64,000 nucleotides of DNA from CAIWHR01 sp963843595 (GTDB taxonomy: Bacteria; Pseudomonadota; Gammaproteobacteria; Burkholderiales; Casimicrobiaceae), in contig CAWJLG010000012.1 of assembly GCA_963843595.1 (NCBI GenBank), positions 1 to 64,000 of the forward strand, written 5' to 3'. The position numbers and the translations under genes are program-made. The notes below the pieces were generated by a model. It was not told the origin of the DNA and did not search any database. It was given only the letters and a program-made list of their open reading frames with translations. How positions within the stretch are numbered: position 1 is the stretch's first letter; every line of letters begins with the position of its first letter. Positions 25,156 to 33,983 of the stretch are shown piece after piece.

Positions 25156-26100
25156 ATGGAATTCTTCAGGATCCGGCGCGACATACCGTTCATGCGGTAC
25201 GCGCTCACGTTCAACGTGATCTCGCTCGTCACGTTCGTGCTCGCCGTTTTCTTTCTCTCCGCCCGTGGACTGAACCTCGGCGTCGACTTCCGTGGCGGGA
25301 CGCTGATCGAGGTCACCTACGGTCACGCGGTGGACTTCACCCGTGTGCGCGTCGCGCTCGACAAGCTGAACCTCGGCGAATACGCGGCGCAGAGCTTCGG
25401 CAGCTCCGACACCGCGCTGATCCGCCTTCCGCTGAAGGAAGGGCTCTCCAGCGCCCAGCTCTCCGAGCAGGTGCTGACGGCGCTGCGCGGCGACGACCCG
25501 TCGGCAAAGCAGCAGCGCGTCGAGTTCGTGGGTCCGCAGGTGGGCAAGGAGCTCTACGAGAACGGTGCGCTGGCGCTGCTTCTGGTCTGCCTCGGCATCG
25601 TCGGCTACCTCGCGATGCGCTTCGAGTGGCGGTTCGCCGTGGCGGCAATCATCGCCAACCTGCATGACGTGATCATCATTCTCGGCTTCTTCGCGCTCTT
25701 CCAGTGGGAGTTCTCGCTGCCGGTGCTCGCCGCCGTGCTCGCGGTGCTCGGCTACTCCGTGAACGAATCCGTGGTCATCGCCGACCGGATCCGCGAGAAC
25801 TTCCGCAAGATGCGCAAGGCGACGGTCACGCACGTGATCGACAACGCGATCACGAGCACGATCTCGCGGACCATCATCACCCACGGAAGCACGCTGATGA
25901 TGGTGCTTTCGATCCTGTTCTTCGGCGGCGAGACGCTGCACTACTTCGCGCTCGCGCTCACGATCGGCATCTGCTTCGGCATCTATTCGTCGGTGCTGGT
26001 GATGGCGCCACTCGTGATGTGGATGGGCGTCTCCCGCGAAGACCTCGTCAAGCCCGAGAAGCGGCGCGAAGGCGCCGAAGGCGAGAAGATTGTTCCCTGA
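25156..26100 (+). CDS. secF: Protein translocase subunit SecF
   Basis: 314 residues, partner of SecD. The N-terminal helix (LTFNVISLVTFVLAVFFL) is followed by the conserved GVDFRGGTLIEV block; GYSVNESVVIADRIRENF in helix 4-5 is the SecF counterpart of the SecD motif. Normal length. ATG with upstream GACGACGCACC, no strong ribosome-binding site. Confidence 0.97.
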   Translation: MEFFRIRRDIPFMRYALTFNVISLVTFVLAVFFLSARGLNLGVDFRGGTLIEVTYGHAVDFTRVRVALDKLNLGEYAAQSFGSSDTALIRLPLKEGLSSAQLSEQVLTALRGDDPSAKQQRVEFVGPQVGKELYENGALALLLVCLGIVGYLAMRFEWRFAVAAIIANLHDVIIILGFFALFQWEFSLPVLAAVLAVLGYSVNESVVIADRIRENFRKMRKATVTHVIDNAITSTISRTIITHGSTLMMVLSILFFGGETLHYFALALTIGICFGIYSSVLVMAPLVMWMGVSREDLVKPEKRREGAEGEKIVP

Positions 26101-26183
26101 GCGGGGTCGGGGACGATCATTCCGTCGTCGAACGAGCCTCCCGGTCGGCTGCGCGCCGATGAGCCGTCTCTGACCCTGCCATC

Positions 26184-26837
26184 GTGCTGACGACGTTCTT
26201 CTACTCGCTGCTGGCGCTCGATCAGACCGTCGCGCAGCTCGCGTCGCAGTACGGGCCCTGGCTGTACGCGCTGCTGTTCCTGATCATCTTCGCCGAAACC
26301 GGGCTGGTCGTCTTTCCGTTCCTGCCGGGCGACTCGATCCTGTTCATCTCCGGCACCGTGGTCGCAACGGCCGGGCTCAACGTTCATGTGCTGGTCGCAC
26401 TGCTCGTCGTCGCGGCGATACTCGGCGACAGCGTCAACTACGCCGTTGGCCACTACATCGGGCCGAAGGTGTTCGACCGACCCGACTCGCAGTGGATCCG
26501 GCAGGAGCACCTGCGCCGGACGCAGGCGTTCTACGAGAAGTACGGCGGGCTCACCATCATCATCGGACGCTTCGTGCCGATCATCCGCACGTTCGCGCCG
26601 TTCCTTGCCGGCGTCGCCGGGATGACCTACCGCAAGTTCCTGTCGTACAACGTGGTCGGCGCCGTGGCCTGGATCGCGTCGCTGGTGTATGCCGGCTACC
26701 TGTTCGGCAACATTCCCTGGGTCAAGGACAACCTGTCGCTGATCGTGGTCGCGATCATCGTGGTGTCGCTGATTCCCGCGGCGACGACGTTCATCCGGGA
26801 GCGCCGCGACCGCAAGGCCGCGCCGCCTCCCGTCTAG
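26184..26837 (+). CDS. DedA family membrane protein
   Basis: 217 residues, GTG start 83 bases after secF. Core motifs of the DedA/VTT family: IIFAETGLVVFPFLPGDSIL, the GDSVNYAVGHYIG re-entrant segment and RFVPIIRTFAPFLAGVAGM with the essential arginine. DedA proteins are inner-membrane transporters implicated in undecaprenyl-phosphate or phospholipid flipping. The last residues are basic and proline-rich (ERRDRKAAPPPV). Convergent with purB, with a 12-base gap. Confidence 0.92.
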   Translation: MLTTFFYSLLALDQTVAQLASQYGPWLYALLFLIIFAETGLVVFPFLPGDSILFISGTVVATAGLNVHVLVALLVVAAILGDSVNYAVGHYIGPKVFDRPDSQWIRQEHLRRTQAFYEKYGGLTIIIGRFVPIIRTFAPFLAGVAGMTYRKFLSYNVVGAVAWIASLVYAGYLFGNIPWVKDNLSLIVVAIIVVSLIPAATTFIRERRDRKAAPPPV

Positions 26838-26849
26838 GCCCGCATTGCG

Positions 26850-28226
26850 TCACACGCGCCGCGCGAGCTCCGCGGCGCGGCCGATGTAGGTCGCGGGCGT
26901 CAGCGCCAACAGCCGTGCCTTGGCATCGGGTGGAAGCGCAAGACCCTCGATGAACGCGTGCAGTGACTCGCGCGTGATCCCGGTCTTGCCGCGGGTCAGG
27001 GCCTTCAGCTGCTCGTAAGGATTGGGCACGCCGTAGCGGCGCATCACCGTCTGGATCGGTTCGGCGAGCACTTCCCAGTTCGCGTCCAGGTCCGCCGCGA
27101 GCTTCGACTCGTCGACCGCGAGCCGCGCGAGCCCCTGCGTCAGCGACACCCAGCCCAACAGCGCGTAGCCGAGCGCGACGCCCATGTTCCGCAGGACGGT
27201 GGAGTCGGTGAGGTCGCGCTGCCACCGCGACACCGGCAGCTTCTCGGCCAGGTGCCGCAGCAGGGCGTTGGCGAGCCCGAGATTGCCCTCGGAGTTCTCG
27301 AAGTCGATGGGGTTGACCTTGTGCGGCATCGTCGAGGACCCGACTTCGCCCTCCTTCACCTTCTGCCGGAAATAGCCCAGCGACACATACCCCCAGATGT
27401 CGCGATCCAGATCGATCAGCACGGTGTTCGCGCGCGCGACGGCATCGAACAGCTCGGCCATGTAGTCGTGCGGCTCGATCTGCGTCGTATAGGGATTGAA
27501 CTCGAGACCGAGGCCGGCGACGACACGTGCGCCCAGTCGCTCCCAGTCGACATCGGGGTAGGCGGCGACGTGCGCGTTGTAGTTGCCGACCGCACCGTTG
27601 AGCTTGCCCTTGATCGGTACGCGCTCGATCGCGGTGATCGCCCGCTCGAGCCGCGCATAGACGTTGGCCATCTCCTTCCCGAGCGTGGTCGGCGTCGCCG
27701 GCTGCCCGTGCGTGCGCGCAAGCATCGGCGTGGCAGCGTGCGCGTGCGCAATGTCGCGCAGCGCCGCCGCAATGCCGCGCAGGGCAGGCAGCAGGATCGC
27801 CGCCCGCGCCTCGGCAAGCATCAGCCCGTGCGAGAGGTTGTTGATGTCCTCGGACGTGCAGGCGAAATGAATGAACTCCGCCACGCGCGCGATTTCCGGG
27901 ACCGGGGCGAGGCGCTCCTTCAGCCAGTACTCGATCGCCTTGACGTCGTGGTTGGTGGTCCGCTCGATGGCCTTGACCCGTGCGGCGTCGGCCGCGCTGA
28001 ATCCTTCCGCGGTCGCCGCGAGCAGCTCGCGCAAAGGCGCGGGGAAAGCGGTCACTTCGCCGATGCCGGCTTCGTCCGACAACGCGACGAGCCAGGCGAT
28101 CTCGACGCGAACACGGGCGCGGATCAGACCGAATTCGCTGAAGTGCGCGGCGAGCGGCGCGACCTTGGCCGCGTACCGGCCATCGAGCGGCGAAAGGGCG
28201 GTGAGCGCGGGATCCGGGGCAGACAT
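26850..28226 (-). CDS. purB: Adenylosuccinate lyase
   Basis: 458 residues, equal to the proteobacterial enzyme. Catalyses two fumarate-releasing steps of purine synthesis (SAICAR to AICAR; adenylosuccinate to AMP). Signature GSSTMPHKVNPIDFENSEG carries the catalytic serine loop; TSEDINNLSHGLM and ARTHGQPATPTTLGKE hold substrate-binding residues. ATG at 28226; the longer open frame upstream has no similarity and runs into the gst promoter region. Confidence 0.97.
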   Translation of the reverse strand: MSAPDPALTALSPLDGRYAAKVAPLAAHFSEFGLIRARVRVEIAWLVALSDEAGIGEVTAFPAPLRELLAATAEGFSAADAARVKAIERTTNHDVKAIEYWLKERLAPVPEIARVAEFIHFACTSEDINNLSHGLMLAEARAAILLPALRGIAAALRDIAHAHAATPMLARTHGQPATPTTLGKEMANVYARLERAITAIERVPIKGKLNGAVGNYNAHVAAYPDVDWERLGARVVAGLGLEFNPYTTQIEPHDYMAELFDAVARANTVLIDLDRDIWGYVSLGYFRQKVKEGEVGSSTMPHKVNPIDFENSEGNLGLANALLRHLAEKLPVSRWQRDLTDSTVLRNMGVALGYALLGWVSLTQGLARLAVDESKLAADLDANWEVLAEPIQTVMRRYGVPNPYEQLKALTRGKTGITRESLHAFIEGLALPPDAKARLLALTPATYIGRAAELARRV

Positions 28227-28365
28227 CGGCGGGTGAAGCGGCAGGTCGGCGTCGATTGGCGCGGATGAGTTTAGCACGCAGGTCCGGCCCCGTTCGTGCC
28301 CGGGCCGCGCCAAGGATCGGCGCACACGGTCCGTCCTTCGCGCCTTCGACGCGACATCCCGATGC

Positions 28366-28371
28366 TATACT
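28366..28371 (+). promoter_or_regulatory. -10 box (TATACT) upstream of the GST gene
   Basis: TATACT is 31 bases upstream of the TTG start at 28403 in the purB-gst divergent gap. A -35 element is not clear. Confidence 0.45.
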
Positions 28372-28402
28372 CCAGCGCGCCATTTTTCCCGCAGCGTCTC
28401 CC

Positions 28403-29017
28403 TTGCTGAAACTCATCGCAACGCTGACGAGCCCGTACGCCCGCAAGGTCCGCATCGCGCTCGCGGAAAAGAAGATCGAGTACGCGCTCGTTCTGGATTC
28501 GCCGCGGACGCCCGGCAACACGGTCGCGCGGTTCAACCCTCTCGGCAAGATTCCGGTGCTGGTGATGGATGACGGCTCGCGCCTCTTCGATTCGCGCGTG
28601 ATCGTCGAGTACCTCGACACCGTCAGTCCGGTGAGCCGGTTGATCCCGGAGCCGTCGCGGCAGCGGATAGCCGTCAAGCGATGGGAGGCACTTGCCGACG
28701 GCATCTGCGATGCCGCCGCAGCGATCCGGCTCGAGAAGACGCGTCCCGTGCGGCAACAGAGCAAGGAATGGATCGCACGGCAGCAGGAAAAGGTCGTGCT
28801 CGGCGTGATCGAGCTCGCGAAGGATCTGGGCGACAAGCCCTGGTGCGCGGGGGAGGCCTATTCGCTGGCCGACATCGCCGTCGGCTGTGCGCTCGGCTAT
28901 CTGGATCTGCGGCAGCCGGAATTCGACTGGCGCACGGAGCATCCGGGACTGGCACGGCTCGCCGACAAGCTCGCGCAACGACCATCCTTCGCGGACACCA
29001 TTCCGCCACCGAACTGA
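28403..29017 (+). CDS. Glutathione S-transferase family protein (YibF-like)
   Basis: 204 residues with a TTG start, where family similarity begins (LKLIATLTSPYARKVRIALA). N-terminal thioredoxin-fold domain with the glutathione-binding NPLGKIPVLV and FDSRVIVEYLD, and C-terminal all-helical domain (WCAGEAYSLADIAVGCALGY). Length and sequence resemble YibF of E. coli (202 residues). The physiological substrate is unknown. An ATG further upstream at 28256 would overlap the divergent purB leader and is unlikely. Confidence 0.88.
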   Translation: MLKLIATLTSPYARKVRIALAEKKIEYALVLDSPRTPGNTVARFNPLGKIPVLVMDDGSRLFDSRVIVEYLDTVSPVSRLIPEPSRQRIAVKRWEALADGICDAAAAIRLEKTRPVRQQSKEWIARQQEKVVLGVIELAKDLGDKPWCAGEAYSLADIAVGCALGYLDLRQPEFDWRTEHPGLARLADKLAQRPSFADTIPPPN

Positions 29018-29150
29018 GGCTCGAACCAGCCGGGACGCTGTCGCGCCGGTGCGGCGCTCCGCGCAGCACGCGCCCGCCGGCATTGCGCCCGGATCAGCGT
29101 CCTGCGCGCCTGCCGGACTGAATCGATCGCACGCAGAAGAGGAACCCGCG

Positions 29151-31085
29151 TTGCCGCCACCATCCGTACCCGCGCCGTCGGTCATCGCCGGCCTCAAGCA
29201 GGCGCTGAAGCCGCACGCGCCCTTTTCGGCGATGAGCGAAGGCGACCTCGACCGCATCGTGCGCGCGTCGCGGCTCAAGTATTTCGCGCCCGGCGAGACG
29301 ATTCTCGCGCCGGCCGCGGATCGGCCGGCGCATTGCTATGTCATTCGCCAGGGCACCGTCCGGGGCGAACGGCCGGGCGACACCGGCGGCGCAGCGGGAT
29401 TGTGGGAGTTGTCCGCCGGCGAGATGTTCCCGCTGGGCGCGCTGCTCGGACGACGCGGCGTGACCAGCGTCTACCGGGCCACGCAGGACACGTTCTGCCT
29501 GGCGTTTCCGGCCGCAGCGTTCGACGCCCTGATCGATGCGTCGCCGGTATTCCAGGACTTCTGCATGCGGCGGCTCGCGCATCTGCTCGACCTGTCGCGC
29601 ACCCGGCTGCAGGCGGAGTACGCGGCGACCGCGACCGAGCAGCGCGGGCTGGCGACGCCGCTGGGGGACCTGCTGCGGCAGGCGCCGATCGTGTGCGGTC
29701 CCGACTGCGTTGCTCGGCGATACGCTGACGACCATGGAGTCCCGCCGCATCGGCTCGATGCCGATCGTCGATGCCGACGCGAAGCCGCTCGGCATCTTCA
29801 CCCGCCAGGACGTGATCGGACGGGTGGTGCTGGCGCAGCGGGCGCTGACCGCACCGATGCGCGACGTGATGAGCGCGCCGGCGGTGACGTTGCCCGCCGA
29901 TCGCAACGGCCGGGGACGCGGCACTGGTAATGGCGCGGCTCGGGATCCGCCATGTCGTCGTCGTCGACGGCACGGGCAAGGTCGCCGGCGTGGTCTCCGA
30001 GCGTGACCTGTTCAGCCTGCAGCGGTTGTCGGTGCGCGAGCTTGCCTCCGCGATCCGCCGCGCGGGCGACATCGTCGCGCTCGTGCAGTGCGCCGCGGAC
30101 GTGCGCGCCCTCTCGCACTCGCTGGTCGCGCAGGGCGTGGCGGCGGGCCAGCTCACGCGAATGATCTCGAGCCTGAACGACCAGCTCGCGGTGCGGATCC
30201 TCGAGCTGACGGCGCCGCAGTTCGATCTTTCGGGTTTGACGCTGTGCTGGCTGGGAATGGGCTCGGAAGGGCGCGGCGAGCAGACGATCGCCACCGACCA
30301 GGACAATGGCCTCATCTTCGTCGCCGACGATCCGGACGTTGCGCCGGACTCGGTCCGCGAGCGGTTGCTGCCATTGGCCCGCACCGTCAACGAAGCCCTC
30401 GACCGCTGCGGCTATCCCTTGTGCAAGGGTGGCGTGATGGCGATGAATCCGCGGTGGTGCGCGAGTCTCGACGAGTGGAAGATCGCCTTCGCGAACTGGA
30501 TCGACCGCGGCGATCCGAACAGCCTGCTCGCGGCCAACATCTTCTTCGATTTCCGCGCCGTATGGGGCGCGGACGCACTCGCCGAGGCGCTGCGCGCCGA
30601 CATCGCGGCGCGGGCGCAGGCGAATCCGCGGTTCCTGAAGCAGATGTCCGACAATGCGCTGCGCAACCGGCCGCCGCTCAACTGGCGGGGAGAACTGCAG
30701 GCCGCGGAGGACGATACGGGCGAAGAGCGGATCGACCTCAAGATGAACGGCAGCGTCCCGTTCGTCGACGCGGCGCGCATTTTCGCGCTGGCGGCCGGGA
30801 TCACCGCCACTGGCACCGTCGACCGGCTGACGCTGGCGGCCGAGAAGCGCGGCATCCCCTCGACGGAGGTCCGCGCCTGGTGCGACGCGTTCGAGTACGT
30901 ACAGTTGCTGCGGCTGCGCGAGCAGCATCGGCGGGCCGCCGCCCCCGACCGGGACGGCGAGGTCGCCAGCGCGAACGCGGTCCCCCTCGCGATGCTGGCC
31001 GACCTCGACCGCCGCATCCTGAAGGAGGCCATGCGCCAGATCCGAAGAGATCCAGCAGCGACTCGAGCTCGACTATCCCGGATGA
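29151..31085 (+). CDS. cNMP-binding / CBS / DUF294 nucleotidyltransferase-like protein (3 frame breaks)
   Basis: About 643 residues when three extra bases are discounted. TTG start at 29151 after AGAGGA. Order: cyclic-nucleotide-binding-like domain (FAPGETILAPAADRPAHCYV), CBS pair (LTTMESRRIGSMPIVDADAK; MARLGIRHVVVVDGTGKVAG), DUF294 nucleotidyltransferase core (GMGSEGRGEQTIATDQDNG) and DUF294 C-terminal helical domain, ending LELDYPG. Frame breaks: after GAC at 29706 (extra T), at 29902 (extra C, restoring PADATAGDAALVMARLG) and near 31040 (extra A). It is the kind of protein encoded next to VC_2705-type acetate symporters with a DnaQ-like exonuclease, as here, and is presumed to regulate uptake or signal acetate status. 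Confidence 0.88.
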
Positions 31086-31130
31086 GTTTCGGATTCGCAT
31101 CGCTGAAGCGGTGGTTCGGTTCCGGCAGGG

Positions 31131-31742
31131 ATGCGACCGAAACCAGGAACGGGGCGCTGGGTCGTCGTCGATACCGAGACCTCCGGTCTCGATCCGAGGC
31201 GCGACCGCCTGCTCGCCATCGGTGCCGTCGCCGTCGACGATGAGGGCATCATCGTCGGCGACAGCTTCGAGATCGTGCTCCAGAGCGCGCCGTCCGGAAA
31301 TGCCGAAAACATCGTCGTTCACGGAATCGGGCACGGCGCGCAGGCGGCCGGAGTCTCGGCCCCCCGTGCCCTCGCGGCATTCCGCGACTGGGCCGCCGGC
31401 GCGCCGCGGGTCGGCTTCCATGCCGACTTCGATCGCGCCGCACTGCGCGTCGCGTTCGAGCAGACGGGAATCCTGGACGAGGAGAGGCCGTGGCTCGACC
31501 TCGCGCCGCTCGCCGCCGCGCTCGTGCCCGAGGCCTACCGCTATGGCGGACGCAGCCTCGACGACTGGCTCGCCGCGTTCGGCATCGAATGCACGATACG
31601 CCACAACGCGGCGGCCGATGCGCTGGCGACCGCGGAGCTCCTGCTGCGCCTGCGCGCGATCGCCGCCAGGCAGGGCACGCAAGGTTTCGCGGCGCTGGTG
31701 AAGGCCGCGCGCCAGCAGAAGTGGCTGGGCGGCAAGGACTGA
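31131..31742 (+). CDS. DEDDh 3'-5' exonuclease (DnaQ-like)
   Basis: 203 residues from ATG 31131. Exonuclease motifs: VVDTETSGLD (Exo I, DxE), GFHADFDRAAL (Exo II), and HNAAADALATAELLLRL (Exo III with His and Asp). An earlier ATG at 31082 overlaps the stop of the preceding gene (ATGA) and begins MSFGFASLKRWFGSG, which looks like a real N-terminus, but it is one frame off; a single extra base between 31100 and 31155 would join them. The true start is therefore uncertain. Companion of the DUF294 protein in acetate-symporter loci. Confidence 0.85.
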   Translation: MRPKPGTGRWVVVDTETSGLDPRRDRLLAIGAVAVDDEGIIVGDSFEIVLQSAPSGNAENIVVHGIGHGAQAAGVSAPRALAAFRDWAAGAPRVGFHADFDRAALRVAFEQTGILDEERPWLDLAPLAAALVPEAYRYGGRSLDDWLAAFGIECTIRHNAAADALATAELLLRLRAIAARQGTQGFAALVKAARQQKWLGGKD

Positions 31743-31915
31743 ACGAGCCGGCCCGGCGCGCGCGGCGGCATGCAGGATTGCCGGCGCGACGCGCGCAGGT
31801 CTACGATACGTCGTCGACCGCCGCGGGCGGCGAGCACAAGGGGCGCGCTGATCATGGTCGTCGGCATCGCACGGACTTCCCGACAGACGGTGCGCCGGTG
31901 ATCCGGAGGCACACG

Positions 31916-32488
31916 ATGGAAACCCTGCGCCGAATCATCTACATCGTCTTCCGCCCGACGGCGGAGTGGGACCGGATCGCCGGGGAGACGACGTCGGTGG
32001 ATGCGCTGCTGCGCCACTACATCCTGCCGCTGGCGTTGCTCGCGCCGATTGCCACGGTCATCGGCATGGAGATCTTCGACCGGACGTGGGACCCCGAGCA
32101 CGGCTACACGGTACCGGGCGACCAGATCTTCGCGTCGGGCGCCGCGACGTACTTCGCCATCATCGCGTCCATCTTCGCCCTTGCGGGCATCTTCGCCCTG
32201 ATCGCGCCGATGTTCGGCGGCGTCCGCGACTATCTCTCCGCACTCAAGGTCGCCACCTTCGGTGCCATTCCGGTGCTGCTGGCCGGTGCAACGCTGCTGC
32301 TGCCGGCGATGGCGATCGTCGGCCTGGCAGGCCTTTGTCACACCGTCTACCTGTTCTGGCTGGGCGTGCGGCGTGTACTCGGCATCGCGGCAGGCGGCGA
32401 GGCCGAGTTCGTCGGCATCTCCATGGTGCTGCTGTCGCTCGTCTCCGTCTGCGCCGGCGCCGCGGCCGGCGCGATCGGCTTGCTCTGA
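31916..32488 (+). CDS. Yip1 family membrane protein
   Basis: 190 residues with GGAGGC seven bases before the ATG. Begins METLRRIIYIVFRPTAEWDR, typical of bacterial Yip1-domain proteins, followed by five hydrophobic helices (for example YILPLALLAPIATVIGMEIF and SIFALAGIFALIAPMFGG). Family function is unknown in bacteria. It starts 173 bases after the exonuclease and may head a small operon with the two genes that follow. Confidence 0.85.
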   Translation: METLRRIIYIVFRPTAEWDRIAGETTSVDALLRHYILPLALLAPIATVIGMEIFDRTWDPEHGYTVPGDQIFASGAATYFAIIASIFALAGIFALIAPMFGGVRDYLSALKVATFGAIPVLLAGATLLLPAMAIVGLAGLCHTVYLFWLGVRRVLGIAAGGEAEFVGISMVLLSLVSVCAGAAAGAIGLL

Positions 32489-32598
32489 CGCAGCGCAGCA
32501 TCAAGACCGGTCGTGCGTCGCCGTTCGGGCGCGGGTTTGGGTAAACTACGCGCCGCGATCGATCCTCCCCTTCCGGATCGCGCGTTTCGGCCTATTCC

Positions 32599-32937
32599 TT
32601 GAACGACCTCCACACGACGCTTTTCTGGCTCCGCCTCGTCCAGCTCCTCATCGCGATTCCGCTCCTGGCGATCGCGGGCCAGGGCGCGACCGCGGTGCTC
32701 GCCCGGATGATGGGTCAGCCGCCGCAGCAGAATTTCGTCTACCGGCTGTTCCAGGTCGTCGCGTCGCCCGTCGTGAAGCCTTGCCGCTGGATCACCCCGC
32801 GCGTCATTGCCGACCGGCACCAGCCGCTCGTGGCTTTTGCGCTGCTGCTGGTCGCGTACGGCTGGGTCATGCTCGAGATCGCCAGCGCCTGCGCCCGTCA
32901 CGGGATGGCCGTTGCGCAGTGCCTGCAGGCCCCATGA
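32599..32937 (+). CDS. Small membrane protein of unknown function (YggT-like size)
   Basis: 112 residues from a TTG start (reading MNDLHTTLFWLRLVQLLIAI). Two hydrophobic segments (about 10-30 and 78-96) flank a polar middle with QQNFVYRLFQVVASPVVKP, a pattern seen in small YggT-related membrane proteins but without a match I would trust. Its stop overlaps the start of the next gene (ATGA), so the two are translationally coupled. No ribosome-binding site is visible, so the start is uncertain. Confidence 0.6.
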   Translation: MNDLHTTLFWLRLVQLLIAIPLLAIAGQGATAVLARMMGQPPQQNFVYRLFQVVASPVVKPCRWITPRVIADRHQPLVAFALLLVAYGWVMLEIASACARHGMAVAQCLQAP

Positions 32938-33512
32938 GGTTCAGCCCGCGCCGCTGGTATCTCAATCAGGTCGCCGCCTGGTGCGTGCTGTTCCGGCGGC
33001 GCGACGTGGCGCTCGAATACTATCGACGGATGCTCGAACTCGATCCGGACGACACGCTCGCGCTGGCCTCGATCGGCTTTCAGTACGCGCAGCAGGGCAG
33101 AAAACGCGAAGCGCTGGCGGTCTTCGACCGTCTCGCTCCACTGAAACCCGACGATGCCGAGGTGCAGTTCAATCGCGGTTTCCTGCTGCAGGAATTGAAC
33201 AACCACGACGCTGCGATGACCGCATTCCGGCAGGCGCTCGCGCTCAACCCCGACCACGACCGCGCGCACTACGGCCTCGCGCTGTCGCTGATCTCGACGC
33301 ACCATCCGCAGGAAGCGATTGCGCCCCTCAAGCGCAACACCGAGCTGCAGCCGATGAGCCCCTACGGGTGGTATCAGCTCGCCCGGGTGCAGCACGAGCT
33401 CGGTCGCGCCCACGAGACCCAGAAGATCCTCGACCATCTGGCGAGATTCGAACCCAAGGTCGCGCGGCAGCTTGCGCGCGAAACCGGTCTCACCTCGACC
33501 GTGCTGTCGTAG
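32934..33512 (+). CDS. TPR-repeat protein
   Basis: 192 residues, four to five consecutive tetratricopeptide repeats (AVFDRLAPLKPDDAEVQFNR; AFRQALALNPDHDRAHYGLA; TELQPMSPYGWYQLARVQHE). No signal peptide or membrane segment; N-terminus is Arg/Trp-rich. Likely a protein-interaction adaptor. Coupled to the preceding small membrane protein by ATGA overlap, which suggests they work together at the membrane. Confidence 0.8.
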   Translation: MRFSPRRWYLNQVAAWCVLFRRRDVALEYYRRMLELDPDDTLALASIGFQYAQQGRKREALAVFDRLAPLKPDDAEVQFNRGFLLQELNNHDAAMTAFRQALALNPDHDRAHYGLALSLISTHHPQEAIAPLKRNTELQPMSPYGWYQLARVQHELGRAHETQKILDHLARFEPKVARQLARETGLTSTVLS

Positions 33513-33582
33513 ACCACGCGCAGGATCCCGCTTTTTAGTGCAGTGCACATCGGGCGCAGCGCGCCTTCCGGGTTCACGGTGG

Positions 33583-33610
33583 TTGCGCGTCGAGGCAGGT
33601 CGGCTATACT
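33583..33610 (+). promoter_or_regulatory. Sigma-70-type promoter of the symporter operon
   Basis: TTGCGC (33583-33588), 16-base spacer, TATACT (33605-33610), followed by an AT-rich start region. The leader to the first gene is about 100 bases and carries AGGAGGAGG just before the ATG at 33720. Confidence 0.6.
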
Positions 33611-33719
33611 CGCAAAAAATTTTCACCGGGCGGGCGCGCCGTAGAAGCTACAACAAGAAGCATCTGCCGCCCGTCCCAGGTTCGTAGTCGCACGTGGCTT
33701 ATAGGAGGAGGGGCCTGTC

Positions 33720-33983
33720 ATGGAGTTGACCGAGAAGCACCTGGAGTACTGGAGCAAGAACCTGCGCATCACGGCGATCTTGCTCTTCATCTGGTTCGTC
33801 GCGACATTCGTCCTCGGGTACTACGCCCGCGATCTTTCCTTCAACTTCTTCGGCTGGCCGTTCGCGTTCTACATGGCGGCCCAGGGATCGCTGATCATCT
33901 ACGTGGTCATCATCTGGTACTACGCGCGTTACATGAACAGTCTCGACCGCGAGTACGACGTGCACGAAGGGGAGGACGAATAA
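33720..33983 (+). CDS. Sodium/solute symporter small subunit (DUF4212)
   Basis: 87 residues with two membrane helices. Typical motifs of the DUF4212 small subunit: HLEYWSKNLRITAILLFIWF, NFFGWPFAFYMAAQGS and the C-terminal YYARYMNSLDREYDVHEG. Partner of the VC_2705-type symporter, whose ATG overlaps this stop (TAATG). Strong ribosome-binding site. Confidence 0.92.
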   Translation: MELTEKHLEYWSKNLRITAILLFIWFVATFVLGYYARDLSFNFFGWPFAFYMAAQGSLIIYVVIIWYYARYMNSLDREYDVHEGEDE